Under the pieces are notes generated by a model that saw nothing but the letters and a program-made list of their open reading frames with translations, did no database searches and was not told the origin of the DNA. A DNA stretch of 64,000 nt, taken from NCBI GenBank assembly GCA_030681375.1, contig JAUXWM010000081.1:1-64000 (forward strand), given 5' to 3'. Shown piece by piece: positions 51,165 through 60,065 of the stretch. The DNA is from Gallionella sp. (GTDB taxonomy: Bacteria > Pseudomonadota > Gammaproteobacteria > Burkholderiales > Gallionellaceae). The position numbers were made by a program, and so were the translations under genes. Position 1 is the stretch's first letter. The number at the start of each line of letters is the position of its first letter.

Positions 51165-53114
51165 ATGCAACAGGCCACCTTGAGCCGGGAGCTGCGTATC
51201 CTGATGCTGGAGGATACGCCCACCGACGCGGAGTTGATGGCGCATGAGTTACGCAAGGCCAACATCGATTTCATCTCGAAGCGCGTGGAGACGCGGGCAG
51301 CGTTCATCCTGGCGCTGGCGGAATTTCAACCCGACATCGTCCTGTCAGACTATCAGCTGCCCGATTTCGACGGCTTGGCCGCGCTACAAATAGTGCGGCG
51401 CGACTATCCGCACATACCGGTGATCATGGTCACCGGTGCGCTTTCCGACATCGATGCGGTGGAACTGCTCCATCTGGGCGCCAGGGATTACGTGCTTAAA
51501 GACCGGCTGGCGCGGCTGGCGAGCGCCGTGCAACAGGCACTGTCTGCAGAGCAAGGCATACGCGCGCGCAAGGCCGCAGAACGTGAGGTGCGCATCGCCG
51601 AGGAAAAATACCGTACGCTGTTCGTCGAGGCGAGTGACGGTATCGTGCTGATCGACGACACCGGCCTGATTGTCCAGTGCAATCCAGAATTTGAGAGGCA
51701 GACGGGGCGGACGCAGGCACAACTGATGCAGACACGGATATGGGAGCTGCGCCCCGCCGGGCAACGCGAATTGGCCGAAAGTAAATTCCGCGAAATATGG
51801 GGCGCCGGCACGGGCGGGACAAGCGAGCTCGCACTCCAGACACCCGGCGGCGAGATCGTTCCGGTCGAATTCCGGACGACGGCCATCAGCATCGGCGACA
51901 AGCGCTATCTGCAAAGCATTTCGCGCGACATCAGCGAGCACGTCAAACATGAGGCGCAGATCAACAAGCTCAACCGCGCGCTGCGTACCTTGAGCGCCTG
52001 CAACGTCGCGCTGGTGCGCGCCCAGACCGAGGATGAATTGTTTCACAGTATCTGCCGTCACATCGTCGAGATCGGCGGCTACCGTCTGAGCTGGATAGGC
52101 TTGAGTGAGGACGATGAGCAGAAAACGGTTCGGCCGGTGGCGCACAGCGGCTTTGAGGAAGGCTATCTGGAAAGTTTGCATATCAGCTGGGCAGATAACG
52201 AACGCGGGCGGGGGCCGACAGGCCGGGCGATACGCAGCGGCCAGCCGGTGTATAGCCAGAATATCCCGACCGATCCCGCGTTCGCCCCGTGGCGCGAGGA
52301 TGCGCTGGCACGCGGCTATGCCTCCAGCCTTGCCTTGCCCCTGATTAACGAAGGAAAGACTTTCGGCGCATTGAATATCTATGCGGCTGAGGCCAATGCT
52401 TTCGGTTCCGCCGAAATCAGTCTGTTAAAAGAACTGGCTGGTGACACTGCCTACGGGATCGTTACCCTGCGTACCCGCGCGGAACGCGACCGGGCGCGTG
52501 AAGACGCGCTGCTATCCGCTGCCCATCTGCGCAAGGTCTTTGAGCAAACCATCTCGGCCATCGCCCTCACGCTGGAGAAGCGTGATCCCTACACGGCCGG
52601 TCATCAGCAGCGCGTAGCCAATCTGGCCACGGCCATCGCCACCGAGATGGGCTTGCCGCAACAGCAGATAGAAGGCATTTATCTGGGCTCGCTGTTGCAT
52701 AACATCGGCACCGTGTCCGTGCCCGCCGAAATTCTCAACCGGCCCAGCAAGCTGACTGAGCTGCAGTTCGCCCTGGTCAAGCAGCACTCCCTGACCGGAT
52801 TCGAGATCGTCAAGGATATTCCCTTCCCCTGGCCGGTGGCCGATATGGTGCTGCAACACCACGAACGCATGGATGGTTCCGGCTACCCGCAGGGGCTGGC
52901 GGGCGAACAGATCATGCTGGAAGCACGCATTATCGCGGTGGCCGACGTATTGGAGGCGATGCGTGCCTACCGACCCTATCGGCCTGCCAAGCATCTGGAT
53001 GAGGCGTTCGTCATGCTGGAACAGGGGAGTGGCACGCTGTTCGATCCTGCCGTGGTGGATGCCTGTGTGCGCATCATGCGCAATGGCGAATTCAGCCTGG
53101 AGGAGACGAAATGA
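51165..53114 (+). CDS. REC-PAS-GAF-HD-GYP protein with a degenerate HD motif
   Basis: The 649-residue protein has a receiver domain (about 5-125, phospho-site VLSDYQLPDFDG), PAS (about 150-265), GAF (about 285-435) and HD-GYP (about 455-640). In the last domain the HD pair reads HN (LLHNIGTVSVPAEIL) and the usual GK is GT, although QHHERMDGSGYPQGLAGE is intact. HD-GYP enzymes hydrolyse cyclic di-GMP and need the HD aspartate for metal binding, so this copy may be inactive or altered. It follows the Rcp1-like regulator by two bases. Confidence 0.87.
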   Translation: MQQATLSRELRILMLEDTPTDAELMAHELRKANIDFISKRVETRAAFILALAEFQPDIVLSDYQLPDFDGLAALQIVRRDYPHIPVIMVTGALSDIDAVELLHLGARDYVLKDRLARLASAVQQALSAEQGIRARKAAEREVRIAEEKYRTLFVEASDGIVLIDDTGLIVQCNPEFERQTGRTQAQLMQTRIWELRPAGQRELAESKFREIWGAGTGGTSELALQTPGGEIVPVEFRTTAISIGDKRYLQSISRDISEHVKHEAQINKLNRALRTLSACNVALVRAQTEDELFHSICRHIVEIGGYRLSWIGLSEDDEQKTVRPVAHSGFEEGYLESLHISWADNERGRGPTGRAIRSGQPVYSQNIPTDPAFAPWREDALARGYASSLALPLINEGKTFGALNIYAAEANAFGSAEISLLKELAGDTAYGIVTLRTRAERDRAREDALLSAAHLRKVFEQTISAIALTLEKRDPYTAGHQQRVANLATAIATEMGLPQQQIEGIYLGSLLHNIGTVSVPAEILNRPSKLTELQFALVKQHSLTGFEIVKDIPFPWPVADMVLQHHERMDGSGYPQGLAGEQIMLEARIIAVADVLEAMRAYRPYRPAKHLDEAFVMLEQGSGTLFDPAVVDACVRIMRNGEFSLEETK

Positions 53115-53214
53115 ACCGGCAGTGGATTACGAAGTGCTGAGTGAGGCATTGGGCGCGTTGGCTTACAACCCGGAATCCACATTTTGAAGGCCGAATACGA
53201 TAGGGACTGATTAT

Positions 53215-55176
53215 ATGAAAAGCTGGAAATTACGGGCGTTGTTAAACACGCCCAGGAGTGGATTGATCACGGTGGCGGCACTGGTATTGGCCTCCGAGTT
53301 GTTACTCATGGAACTCATCCACGAATTGTATATTGATAGTTTCCAGCATTCGCATATGCTTTTGAATGTCATCGATGCCATTGTGCTTGCCGCTGTTCTT
53401 GTTTGGGCGCTCTATTTTCTGGTGTTCCGCAGAATGAAGGAGAGTGAACAACGTTTTCAACTGCTTTACGACAGCGCACGCGATGCGATTATCACGGTCA
53501 ACGATCAGGCCTTGATCAGCGGATGGAACCTTGCCGCACAACAACTGTTTCAGTACCGCGCGGAAGAGGCGCGGGGCCAGCCCTTACACCAATTGATCGC
53601 CCCGCTGCGCTACCGTGACGATGCCGCGCGCGGCTTTGCCCATTTTAACCAGAGCGGGGCGGGGCCGATAATCGGCAAGACCATCGAGATTACCGCGCTG
53701 CGCAAGGACGGCAGCGAATTCCCCATCGAACTCTCCGTCTCGTCGTTCACGTTCAAAAAACGCCGCCATGTCATGGGGGTCATTCGCGATATCACCGAGC
53801 GCAAGCAGGCAGAGAAACAGGCTGCTGAACAGTTGGTGGAGATCGAGCGGGCGTGGCTGGAGTGGGAATCGGTATTCGACAGCATTGATGATCCGATCTT
53901 TCTGCATGACAGCGAATTTCGCGTACTCCGCGCCAATCGCGCTTATGCCGACAAGGCCGGAAAATCATTGGAGGAAATCATCAATCAGCCTTATTACACC
54001 ATCCTGCCGAAGCATGATGGGCCGCTGCCCTCCTGCCTGAAGGGAATGAAAGAAGAAGAAGAAGAAGAATTGACGGTGGGGGCTGCAAATTACCGTTCCC
54101 GCGCTTTTTCAGTTCGTGATAAACAGGGGGATTTTATCTATTCCGTACATCTGTTGGAAGACATCACCGAAAGCAAACTGGCCGAGCGGGCATTGCGTGA
54201 TGAGCGTGATTTTGCGCAATCCATCATTACTACTGCGCAAACCATTGTGCTGACATTGGATATCGAAGGTCGCATAGTCAGTTTCAATCCCTATCTGGAA
54301 GCGCTGTCGGGTTGGCGTCTTGAGGAGGCTCGCGGCAAAGACTGGTTCAGCATGTTTGTGCCTGAGCGGGACAGCAAAAGTATTCGCAAACTGTTCCAAA
54401 CTGCTATCGACGGCACCCGTACACTCGGCAATGTAACGACATTGTTAAGCCGTGATGGCCGCGAGTTGCACATCGAGTGGTATGACACGCAGCTCAAGGA
54501 TAGCAAGGGTGAAGTGAAAGGTCTGCTTGCCATCGGACAGGATATTACTCAGCGCGAGCTGATGGAGCAGGAAAAGCTGGAGGCAGGCACCCACCTCAGG
54601 AATGCGCTGGAAGATGCCATCGGCGCGATTGCCGCCACGCTGGAGCAGCGCGATCCCTACACGGCTGGTCATCAGCGCCGGGTGGCGGAACTGGCGAGGG
54701 CTATCGGGGTTGAGATGGGGCTTACCGACCAGATTCTGGAGGGCATCTATTTCGGCGGCTTGATTCACGACATCGGCAAAATCTCGGTGCCGGCGGAAAT
54801 TCTGGGTAAGCCGGGAAAAATCAGCGAGATCGAGTTTGGCCTGATCAAAACCCATGCCGAAGCTGGCTACCAGATTGTGAAAGATGTCGAATTCCCCTGG
54901 CCGGTGGCGCAGATGGTGTATCAGCACCACGAACGCCTGGATGGTTCCGGCTATCCGCAGGGGCTAGTTGGAGAACAAATCATACTGGAAGCGCGCATTA
55001 TGGCCGTATCCGACATCGTGGAAGCGATGTCGGCCAACCGACCTTACCGCCCCGGACTGGGCATGGAGGCGGCCCTGAAGGAAATCACCCGGCTGCGCGG
55101 CACCGGACTGGACCCGCTGGCCGTGGATGCGTGTCTGCGCGTCATCAGCGAGCAGGGCTTCGTGTTCAGCAAGTAA
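53215..55176 (+). CDS. Membrane PAS-HD-GYP protein, canonical cyclic di-GMP phosphodiesterase
   Basis: The 653-residue protein has two N-terminal membrane helices (about 18-38 and 50-68) and three PAS domains (DSARDAIITVNDQALISGWN, VFDSIDDPIFLHDSEFRVLR, TIVLTLDIEGRIVSFNPYLE). The C-terminal HD-GYP domain has an intact GLIHDIGKISVPAEIL and YQHHERLDGSGYPQGLVGE. It should degrade cyclic di-GMP. A (GAA)6 run (about 54050-54067) gives a poly-Glu stretch in the linker. It is the intact relative of the preceding protein. Confidence 0.9.
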   Translation: MKSWKLRALLNTPRSGLITVAALVLASELLLMELIHELYIDSFQHSHMLLNVIDAIVLAAVLVWALYFLVFRRMKESEQRFQLLYDSARDAIITVNDQALISGWNLAAQQLFQYRAEEARGQPLHQLIAPLRYRDDAARGFAHFNQSGAGPIIGKTIEITALRKDGSEFPIELSVSSFTFKKRRHVMGVIRDITERKQAEKQAAEQLVEIERAWLEWESVFDSIDDPIFLHDSEFRVLRANRAYADKAGKSLEEIINQPYYTILPKHDGPLPSCLKGMKEEEEEELTVGAANYRSRAFSVRDKQGDFIYSVHLLEDITESKLAERALRDERDFAQSIITTAQTIVLTLDIEGRIVSFNPYLEALSGWRLEEARGKDWFSMFVPERDSKSIRKLFQTAIDGTRTLGNVTTLLSRDGRELHIEWYDTQLKDSKGEVKGLLAIGQDITQRELMEQEKLEAGTHLRNALEDAIGAIAATLEQRDPYTAGHQRRVAELARAIGVEMGLTDQILEGIYFGGLIHDIGKISVPAEILGKPGKISEIEFGLIKTHAEAGYQIVKDVEFPWPVAQMVYQHHERLDGSGYPQGLVGEQIILEARIMAVSDIVEAMSANRPYRPGLGMEAALKEITRLRGTGLDPLAVDACLRVISEQGFVFSK

Positions 55177-55190
55177 CGGGCGGAATGAGA

Positions 55191-55244
55191 CCGCAAGGGG
55201 CTTCCCACGAAACAAGCCCGTATGGGGCTTCCCACGCAACTAAA
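55191..55244. repeat. Dispersed repeat related to the sdhD-sdhA spacer
   Basis: Two CCGNAAGGGGCTTCCCACG-like units (55193 and 55220) share the arrangement of the pair at 5553 and 5585, including AAGCCCG between the units and CAACTAA nearby. It lies just after the stop codon of the HD-GYP gene. Confidence 0.7.
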
Positions 55245-55310
55245 CGATGAGACTGTTAAGTTGCTGAATGATAGTCGCGCAATGCGCGTTTCTGAATGAA
55301 GGCCGAAGGC

Positions 55311-55361
55311 CGTGGCAATCCAGCAGCTCTATCTGGATTGCTTCGCCTTGCTCGCAATGAC
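55311..55361. repeat. Short palindrome of the GGCAATCC/GCAATGACG type
   Basis: CAATCCAG (55316-55323) and CTGGATTG (55333-55340) form an 8-bp perfect stem, followed by CTTCGCCTTGCTCGCAATGACG. Sequences like this are common dispersed repeats in proteobacteria. The remaining bases of the 55177-55482 gap hold no gene I can support. Confidence 0.6.
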
Positions 55362-55482
55362 GTGCCTAATCAGGGATGATTCGTGGAGAGTTTGTTTTCC
55401 ATGTTGCGCCGCGCCACGGCTTTATCCACGTATGAAATGCGTGAGCACAGTTTATTTTTGCCCTGCTAGCCGGGATTCAACG

Positions 55483-57357
55483 TTAGCGGTTCGCCTCGTC
55501 CTCGATGACTTTCAGGAAGTCATCGCCATAGCGGGACAGTTTGCCTTGGCCGACGCCGCTGATGCGGCCCATTTCTGTGAGGCTGCCGGGACGCTGGTCG
55601 CGCATTTCCAGCAGGGTGCTGTCGTGAAAAATCACATAGGGCGGCACACCCTGTTCACGCGCCAGCGCCATGCGTTTGGCCTTGAGCGCCAGCCACAGAC
55701 GGTCTTCATCTGCGCCTGCAAACGGCTCGCGCGACTTGCCGTTTGGCGTGGAGCGCATGGATTTGCGTTTGGCGGGTTCGGCATCGCGGCGCAGCGAGAC
55801 TGGCTGTTCGCCCTTGAGCACCGGACGGGCGGTTTCGGTCAAACGCAGACCGCCATAGGCTTCGATATCCGCTTCCAGAAAACCGCCCGCAATCAACTGA
55901 CGATACACGCTGCTCCATTGCTGCGCAGTGTGTTCCACGCCTATGCCGTAGGTGGAAAGTTGCTGGTGGTTGAATTGCTCAATGCGCGCGGTCTGCTTGC
56001 CCAGCAGCACATCGATCAGGTGGCCGACTCCGAAGCGTTGCCCGGTGCGATACACGCAGGATAAGGCCATTTGCGCGGCACGCGTGGCTTCCCACGTTTG
56101 CACCGGCGTCAGGCAGTTGTCGCACTCGCCGCAATCGCCCGCATGCTGTTCGCCGAAGTAACGCAGCAGGGTCTGGTGGCGGCAGGCGGTGGATTCGCAA
56201 AACCCCAGCAAGGCATCGAGCTTTTGCAGTTCCACGCGCTTACGGGCTTCAGGCGAGTCGCCGGACAGCAGCATCTGCCGCATGGAAACCACATCACCCA
56301 GGCCGTAAGCCATCCACGCATCGGCAGGCAGGCCGTCGCGCCCCGCACGCCCGGTTTCCTGATAATAGCCTTCCATGCTCTTGGGTAAATCCAGGTGAGC
56401 GACGAAGCGCACATTGGGCTTGTCTATGCCCATGCCGAACGCCACAGTCGCCACCATGATCACGCCTTCCTCGCGCAAAAAACGGCTTTGATGACGGGCG
56501 CGGGTGGCGGCATCCAGACCGGCATGATAGGGGAGCGCGTCCCGGCCTAGCGCCACCAGTTTGGCCGCCGTTTCATCTACGCGCTTGCGCGACAGGCAAT
56601 AGACGATACCGGCATCATCTGGATGTTCCTTATCAATAAAGTCCTGCAATTGACTGATTGCGTTTGATTTTAGATTGACGCGATAACGGATGTTCGGGCG
56701 ATCGAAGCTGGATACGAACTGGCGCGCCTGTTCCAGTGACAGCCGTTCGACGATCTCGCGTCGCGTCGGTGCGTCCGCCGTGGCAGTAAGTGCGATGCGC
56801 GGCACGTCGGGGAAACGCTGTTGCAATATGGTCAGTTCGCGGTATTCCGGACGGAAGTCATGCCCCCATTGCGAAACGCAATGCGCCTCGTCGATGGCGA
56901 ACAGCGCGATGCCAGCATTTCTACCCTCACCCCAGCCCTCTCCCTGCAAGGGAGAGGGGGCGTCGTTTAATTGATCAAGCAGGGCGAGAAAGTTTGCGTT
57001 GAGCAGACGTTCGGGTGCGACGTACAGCAAATCAAGCTCGCCACGCCGCAACTGCCCCTGAACCTCGCGGGCGTCATCGGCGGACAGGCTGGAATTCAGG
57101 TAGGCGGCGCGCACGCCGAGCTGACGCAAGGCATCGACCTGATCCTGCATCAGCGCGATCAGCGGCGAGACCACGATGGCCACGCCCGGCCTGAGCAGGG
57201 CAGGAATCTGGTAGCACAGCGATTTTCCGCCCCCGGTCGGCATCAGAACCAGTGCGTCGCCGCCACCGGCTATTTGTTCGACGATGGCTTGCTGCTCGCC
57301 GCGAAAGGTGGCGTAGCCGAAAACGTCATGGAGAATTTTTTGTGCGGGTGTAGTCAT
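55483..57357 (-). CDS. recQ: ATP-dependent DNA helicase RecQ, with an in-frame repeat insertion
   Basis: The 624-residue helicase has motif 0/[18 protein letters not shown] (about 40), DEAH box [20 protein letters not shown] (about 155), TATADAPTR, motif [14 protein letters not shown], an RQC zinc site ([19 protein letters not shown]) and an HRDC domain ([20 protein letters not shown]). Between the strands of the first lobe there is an extra [14 protein letters not shown] stretch (about 131-147), encoded by a palindromic repeat. Other RecQ proteins run directly from LLDQL to [10 protein letters not shown]. Otherwise length and motifs are normal. Confidence 0.93.
   Translation of the reverse strand: MTTPAQKILHDVFGYATFRGEQQAIVEQIAGGGDALVLMPTGGGKSLCYQIPALLRPGVAIVVSPLIALMQDQVDALRQLGVRAAYLNSSLSADDAREVQGQLRRGELDLLYVAPERLLNANFLALLDQLNDAPSPLQGEGWGEGRNAGIALFAIDEAHCVSQWGHDFRPEYRELTILQQRFPDVPRIALTATADAPTRREIVERLSLEQARQFVSSFDRPNIRYRVNLKSNAISQLQDFIDKEHPDDAGIVYCLSRKRVDETAAKLVALGRDALPYHAGLDAATRARHQSRFLREEGVIMVATVAFGMGIDKPNVRFVAHLDLPKSMEGYYQETGRAGRDGLPADAWMAYGLGDVVSMRQMLLSGDSPEARKRVELQKLDALLGFCESTACRHQTLLRYFGEQHAGDCGECDNCLTPVQTWEATRAAQMALSCVYRTGQRFGVGHLIDVLLGKQTARIEQFNHQQLSTYGIGVEHTAQQWSSVYRQLIAGGFLEADIEAYGGLRLTETARPVLKGEQPVSLRRDAEPAKRKSMRSTPNGKSREPFAGADEDRLWLALKAKRMALAREQGVPPYVIFHDSTLLEMRDQRPGSLTEMGRISGVGQGKLSRYGDDFLKVIEDEANR
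56923..56962. repeat. Palindromic repeat inside recQ
   Basis: ACCCTCACCCCAGCCCTCTC followed by CCTGCAAGGGAGAGGGGG. The arms CCCTCTCCC/GGGAGAGGG frame a TGCAA loop. This is a well-known intergenic repeat of beta- and gammaproteobacteria, here translated in frame on the minus strand as part of recQ. Confidence 0.85.
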
Positions 57358-57431
57358 GGATGCGTCAGGGTTGCCGTTCAGTCAGCGAGCGATGGGTCGC
57401 GTAACGTTAAAAATGATACCATCCGCCCGTT

Positions 57432-58247
57432 GTGAAGGAGAAGATATTGAAGCGAGTTGTAGAAAATCTGGTTGAGGTCAGTGACCTTCATTTTTCCTAC
57501 GGGAAAACAAAAGTCCTCAAGGGCATCAATCTCACGATACCGCGCGGGAAAGTGGTTGCGATTCTGGGTGTCAGCGGATGCGGCAAGAGCACCTTGCTGC
57601 ATCATTTTGGCGGTCAGCTTAAACCCGATCGCGGCAGTGTCAAGGTGTTGGGCCAAGTGATACATGAGCTGGGCAACGCCGAACTGTACACCATGCGCCG
57701 GGAAATGGGCATGATGTTCCAGGTGAGCGGGCTGTTCAGCGATTTGACCGTGTATGACAATCTGGCTTTTCCGATGCGCGAGCATACCGACCTGTCGGAA
57801 GAAATGATACGCGATCTGGTGCTGATGAAGCTGCAAGCCGTGGGGCTGCGCAATGCACGCGATCTGATGCCCAAGGACCTGTCGGGCGGCATGGAGCGCC
57901 GGGTGGCACTGGCCAGGGCGATTGCGCTTGATCCCACGCTGATTATCTACGACGAACCCTTCGCCGGACTCGACCCGATTTCACTCAGCATCATCGCCAA
58001 CCTGATCCGTAAGCTGAACGACGCCCTCGGCGTCACCTCGGTCGTGGTCACTTATGACATGTCTGAATCACTCAAGATTGCCGATTATGTGTATTTCATT
58101 CATGACGGCGTGGTCGTGGCGGAGGGAGAGTCCGCAGACATGCTGGAATCGAAAGATCCCTTCGTCCATCAGTTCATTCATTCGGAGCCGGACGGCCCGG
58201 TCGCTTTCCAGTATCCGAGCCGCCCCTACGCGGAAGATATTGGATAA
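57432..58247 (+). CDS. mlaF: ABC transporter ATPase of the MlaF type
   Basis: The 271-residue ATPase has Walker A GVSGCGKSTLLHH (about 44-56), Q-loop MMFQVSGLFSDLTVYDNLAF, signature DLSGGMERRVALARAI, Walker B LIIYDEPFAGLDP and a C-terminal extension (HSEPDGPVAFQYPSRPY) that is typical of MlaF. In the Mla system it powers phospholipid transport between the membranes with MlaE, D and B. None of these is present here: the next gene is on the other strand. The GTG at 57432 gives a KEKILKRVVENLVEV start; a TTG at 57447 with GGAG upstream is an alternative. Confidence 0.85.
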   Translation: MKEKILKRVVENLVEVSDLHFSYGKTKVLKGINLTIPRGKVVAILGVSGCGKSTLLHHFGGQLKPDRGSVKVLGQVIHELGNAELYTMRREMGMMFQVSGLFSDLTVYDNLAFPMREHTDLSEEMIRDLVLMKLQAVGLRNARDLMPKDLSGGMERRVALARAIALDPTLIIYDEPFAGLDPISLSIIANLIRKLNDALGVTSVVVTYDMSESLKIADYVYFIHDGVVVAEGESADMLESKDPFVHQFIHSEPDGPVAFQYPSRPYAEDIG

Positions 58248-58309
58248 ATGAGGACTGAGCACCTTATTTATTAATCCCGGTTTGGTCCGCTACGCGGTAC
58301 CTGTTTTCG

Positions 58310-58337
58310 CTGGATTCCCGCCTTCGCGGGAATGACG
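58310..58337. repeat. Second copy of the TGGATTCCCGC/GCGGGAATGACG hairpin
   Basis: CTGGATTCCCGCCTTCGCGG continues into GAATGACG, the same right arm as in the element at 47078-47261. GGTCCGCTACGCGG (58284-58297) upstream matches GTCCGCTTCGCGG in that element. It lies between mlaF and pgi and may also end both transcripts. Confidence 0.75.
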
Positions 58338-58358
58338 TTGCTAATAATGGAATGCGAG

Positions 58359-60005
58359 TTAATCCTTCGTTTCCTGATGGTAGTACTCGATCAGGCTGCG
58401 GGTGGATTTATCGTGATTGGACTTGACTGAGGCATCCAGCAATTCAGGCAGGATTTTACTGGCGAGTTGTTTGCCCAGTTCCACCCCCCATTGGTCGAAC
58501 GAGTTGATGTTCCACACGATGCCCTGCACGAATACCTTTTGTTCATAGAGCGCAACCAACATGCCCAGCGAGTGGGGGTCGAGGCGGTCGAACAGCAGGG
58601 TGTTGGTGGGTTTGTTGCCCGGGAATACCTTGTGAGGCAGCAGGGCTTCCAGTTCATCTCCTTGCATGCCTTGTGCTTCCAGCTCCGCGCGTGCTTCGTC
58701 CGCGGTCTTGCCGACCATCAGCGCTTCGGTCTGCGCGAAACAGTTGGCGAGCAGGATGGCATGATGTTCGCCGACCGGATTCTGGCTGTGCAGCGGTGCC
58801 AGAAAGTCAGCCGGAATCATGCGGGTGCCCTGATGAATCAGCTGGTAGAACGCGTGCTGGCCGTTGGTACCCGATTCTCCCCATACCACCATGCCGGTAT
58901 CGTAATCGACCTGATTGCCATCGCGATCCACGCCCTTGCCGTTGCTCTCCATATCCAGTTGTTGCAGATAGGCGGGGAAGCGGTGCAGGTACTGGTCATA
59001 GGGCAGCACGGCATTGGAACCCGCGCCGAAAAAATCACCATACCAGATGCCCAGCATGCCCATCAGCACCGGAATATTCTGATCCAGCGGCGTCGTGCGG
59101 AAATGTTCATCCATCTCATGCGCGCCCGCCAGCAGTTCCTCGAAACGGTCCATGCCGACAAACAGCGCTATGGGCAAGCCTATGGCTGACCACAGCGAAT
59201 AACGCCCACCGACCCAGTCCCAGAACTCGAACACATTGTCCGGATGGATGCCGAATTCAGCGGTTGCCTTGAGATTGGTCGAGACGGCGGCAAAGTGTTT
59301 TTCCACTGCCGCCGGGTCGCCTAGCTTTTCGAGCAGCCAGTCACGCGCCGAACGTGCATTGGTCAGCGTTTCCTGGGTGGTGAAGGTCTTGGAGCTGACA
59401 ATGAACAGCGTGGTTTCTGCATCCAGTTTTTTTAGTGTTTCGGTAATTTGTGTCGCGTCCACGTTGGAAACAAAATGGGCGCGCAGATTGGCACTGGCAT
59501 AAGGTTTGAGGGCTTCACATACCATCAGCGGGCCGAGATCGGAACCGCCGATACCGATATTGACGATGTCGGTAAAGGCGCGGCCACTATGCCCGAGGTG
59601 TGATCCGTTGCGCACGGCATCGGAAAATTCCCGCATCAATCCTAATACCCGCTGCACTTCGGGCATGACATCCTTACCATTGTACAAAACCGGACGGTTT
59701 GAGCGGTTGCGTAGCGCGGTATGCAGCACGGCGCGCTGTTCGGTTGTGTTGATCCGGGTGCCGGAAAACTTGCGCTCGATATAGGCGGGGAGTTCGGCAC
59801 TTTCGGCCAGTGCGATCAGCAGTCGCATGGTCTCGGCGGTGATGCGGTTCTTGGAATAATCAAACAGCAGGCTGCCGAATTTCACCGAGAATTTGTCAAA
59901 ACGCGCCGGATCATCCTGAAACATCTGACGCATGTGACACTCGTTGATGCTGGCAAAATGCGTTTTCAACGCTTGCCATGCAGCGGATTGGGTTAGTTTT
60001 GACAT
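58359..60005 (-). CDS. pgi: Glucose-6-phosphate isomerase
   Basis: The 548-residue enzyme converts glucose 6-phosphate to fructose 6-phosphate. The phosphate-binding [17 protein letters not shown] (about 150) and [13 protein letters not shown], the catalytic Glu in [13 protein letters not shown] and [20 protein letters not shown], and the terminal [11 protein letters not shown] signature are all present. It lies next to glgB on the same strand, 60 bp downstream of its stop codon. This places glucose-phosphate interconversion beside glycogen synthesis. Confidence 0.96.
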   Translation of the reverse strand: MSKLTQSAAWQALKTHFASINECHMRQMFQDDPARFDKFSVKFGSLLFDYSKNRITAETMRLLIALAESAELPAYIERKFSGTRINTTEQRAVLHTALRNRSNRPVLYNGKDVMPEVQRVLGLMREFSDAVRNGSHLGHSGRAFTDIVNIGIGGSDLGPLMVCEALKPYASANLRAHFVSNVDATQITETLKKLDAETTLFIVSSKTFTTQETLTNARSARDWLLEKLGDPAAVEKHFAAVSTNLKATAEFGIHPDNVFEFWDWVGGRYSLWSAIGLPIALFVGMDRFEELLAGAHEMDEHFRTTPLDQNIPVLMGMLGIWYGDFFGAGSNAVLPYDQYLHRFPAYLQQLDMESNGKGVDRDGNQVDYDTGMVVWGESGTNGQHAFYQLIHQGTRMIPADFLAPLHSQNPVGEHHAILLANCFAQTEALMVGKTADEARAELEAQGMQGDELEALLPHKVFPGNKPTNTLLFDRLDPHSLGMLVALYEQKVFVQGIVWNINSFDQWGVELGKQLASKILPELLDASVKSNHDKSTRSLIEYYHQETKD

Positions 60006-60065
60006 GGTAGTAAACTCATCAGATCAATTTTAACGAAATCCCGCCCTTTGGGCGGGATACGTGAT

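Noticed and set aside
53115..53214. Small gene between the two HD-GYP genes
   Set aside because: No frame with a credible start and ribosome binding site; the open stretch is a continuation of a shadow frame.
58264..58358. A classical rho-independent terminator between mlaF and pgi
   Set aside because: The hairpin here belongs to the dispersed TGGATTCCCGC repeat and has no T run on either side. It may still reduce read-through.
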